This document shows positions 6,769 through 7,686 of a DNA stretch of 7,686 nt, in pieces. The translations under genes were made by a program, and so were the position numbers. Origin of the DNA: Accumulibacter sp. GTDB lineage: Bacteria > Pseudomonadota > Gammaproteobacteria > Burkholderiales > Rhodocyclaceae. The DNA lies in the NCBI GenBank assembly GCA_031264825.1, contig JAISDL010000140.1, positions 1 to 7,686 on the forward strand, written 5' to 3'. Position 1 is the stretch's first letter. Each line of letters starts with the position of its first letter. Under the pieces are notes generated by a model. That model searched no databases, was not told the origin of the DNA, and was given only the letters and a program-made list of their open reading frames with translations.

Positions 6769-7569
6769 ATGGGATTCCTTGCCGACAAACGCATCCTGCT
6801 GACCGGCGTGCTGTCGAAACACTCGATCGCCTACGGCATTGCCAAAGCCTGCCATCGTGAAGGCGCCCAGCTCGCGTTCACGTATCAGAACGAACGTTTT
6901 CTGGACCGCATCAAAAAATTCGCGGAAGAATTCGACAGTTCGAGCGTCTTCGAATGCGATGTTTCGAGCGACGCCCAGATCGAAAAGCTTTTTTCCGACC
7001 TGGCGACGCATTGGGACGGCCTCGACGGGCTTGTACACTCGATCGCCTACGCGCCGAACGATGCGATTACGGGCGACTTTCTCGACGGCCTGTCGCGTGA
7101 ATCCTTCCGTATCGCGCACGACGTTTCGTCCTACAGCTACCCCGCGCTCGCCAAGGCGGCGCGCCCTCTGCTGCTGAAGGGAAAGAATCCGGCGCTCCTG
7201 ACCCTGACCTACCTCGGCGCCGAACGCACGATGCCGAATTACAACACGATGGGGCTTGCCAAGGCCAGCCTCGAAGCCGCGACCCGCTACCTCGCGTTCT
7301 GCCTCGGTCCGCAAGGGATACGCGCCAACGCCGTGTCGGCCGGCCCGATCAAGACGCTCGCCGCCTCAGGGATCGGCGATTTTGGAAAATTGCTCGCGTA
7401 CAACGCGCACAACGCCCCGATACGCCGCAACATCACGATCGAAGAAGTCGGCAACGTCGCGGCCTTCCTGCTCTCCGACCTGGCGAGCGGCGTAACCGGA
7501 GAAATCCTTTTCGTCGACGGCGGCCTGAACACGACCGCGCTCGGAAACTCCGATCCGCTTCCGACTTGA
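6769..7569 (+). CDS. fabI: Enoyl-[acyl-carrier-protein] reductase (NADH type), FabI
   Basis: This cytoplasmic enzyme reduces trans-2-enoyl-ACP to acyl-ACP, the last step of each elongation cycle in type II fatty acid synthesis, and is the target of triclosan. The protein has 266 residues (E. coli FabI has 262) and is complete. The N-terminus MGFLADKRILLTGV begins the Rossmann fold, and SKHSIAYGIA and CDV (63-65) line the cofactor site. The catalytic set is intact: Tyr148 in LTYLGAERT, then Tyr158 and Lys165 in YNTMGLAK, matching E. coli Tyr146, Tyr156 and Lys163. The SAGPIKTLAASGI loop (190-202) covers substrate. Position 93, glycine in E. coli, is alanine here (SIAYAP). The gene has a good ribosome site and its own divergent promoter region, and no following gene is seen in the window. 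There is no sign of damage. Its sequence most resembles betaproteobacterial FabI, from memory. Confidence 0.98.
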   Translation: MGFLADKRILLTGVLSKHSIAYGIAKACHREGAQLAFTYQNERFLDRIKKFAEEFDSSSVFECDVSSDAQIEKLFSDLATHWDGLDGLVHSIAYAPNDAITGDFLDGLSRESFRIAHDVSSYSYPALAKAARPLLLKGKNPALLTLTYLGAERTMPNYNTMGLAKASLEAATRYLAFCLGPQGIRANAVSAGPIKTLAASGIGDFGKLLAYNAHNAPIRRNITIEEVGNVAAFLLSDLASGVTGEILFVDGGLNTTALGNSDPLPT

Positions 7570-7577
7570 TGCTTGGC

Positions 7578-7609
7578 TATAGGTTGGGGTGAGCGCAGCG
7601 ATGCCCAAC
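7578..7609 (+). repeat. REP-like intergenic repeat, copy 1
   Basis: TATAGGTTGGGGTGAGC (7578-7594) is followed by GCAGCGATGCCCAAC. The ends GTTGGG (7583-7588) and CCCAAC (7604-7609) form a six-base inverted repeat around a 15-base centre. Short palindromes with these ends and a GAGCGNAGCGA-like centre are, from memory, scattered in intergenic DNA of many bacteria. It starts nine bases after the fabI stop. No T-run follows, so it is not a standard intrinsic terminator, though it could still fold in the mRNA 3' end. Confidence 0.6.
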
Positions 7610-7660
7610 GATTCCGCAGGTTTATCAGGGATCAGAAGAAAACCGATCAGTTCTCGGCGG

Positions 7661-7686
7661 TATAGGTTGGTGGTGAGCTATGCTGC
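7661..7686 (+). repeat. REP-like intergenic repeat, copy 2 (cut by window edge)
   Basis: TATAGGTTGGTGGTGAGC (7661-7678) repeats the start of the first copy with one inserted T, in the same orientation and 83 bases further on. The expected closing CCAAC arm would lie beyond the window. No gene is visible between the two copies. Confidence 0.5.

Noticed and set aside
6688..7314. 208-codon minus-strand open frame over fabI
   Set aside because: It is the antisense shadow of fabI and covers the repeat array; no family features were seen.
7583..7609. Intrinsic terminator for fabI
   Set aside because: The GTTGGG/CCCAAC arms could fold but the centre pairs poorly and no T-run follows.

Overview
The window is GC-rich and almost wholly coding. 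It looks like a chromosomal segment from a betaproteobacterium, probably Burkholderiales-like. That placement is an inference from the remembered resemblance of the FabI protein (a GDFLDGLSRESFRIAHD stretch and a YNTMGLAK active site) to betaproteobacterial enzymes. No rRNA or other marker gene is present to confirm it.

Layout: bases 1-6593 hold a tightly packed minus-strand operon for a peptide-type ABC importer. In transcription order it encodes a lipoprotein substrate-binding protein (6593-4377), a DppB-like permease (4374-3397), an enlarged DppC-like permease (3400-1952) and a single-chain ATPase carrying two nucleotide-binding domains (1955 to beyond base 1). The first junction has a 2-base gap and the next two are 4-base ATGA overlaps, so the four products are probably translationally coupled and made together as one import complex. 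The ATPase runs off the left edge.

Bases 6594-6768 are an AT-richer divergent control region. It holds candidate -10 elements on both strands and a striking run of four 11-base direct repeats. To the right, fabI (6769-7569, plus strand) encodes enoyl-ACP reductase of fatty acid synthesis, complete with its catalytic residues. The last 117 bases hold two copies of a short GTTGGG-type repeat, the second cut by the window edge.

No defence system, CRISPR array, RNA gene or insertion sequence was seen. The parts most worth a second look are the unusual architecture of the transporter (a binding protein apparently anchored at both ends, and a DppC-like permease with about 180 extra residues and three extra membrane segments) and the helically phased repeats in the divergent promoter region.
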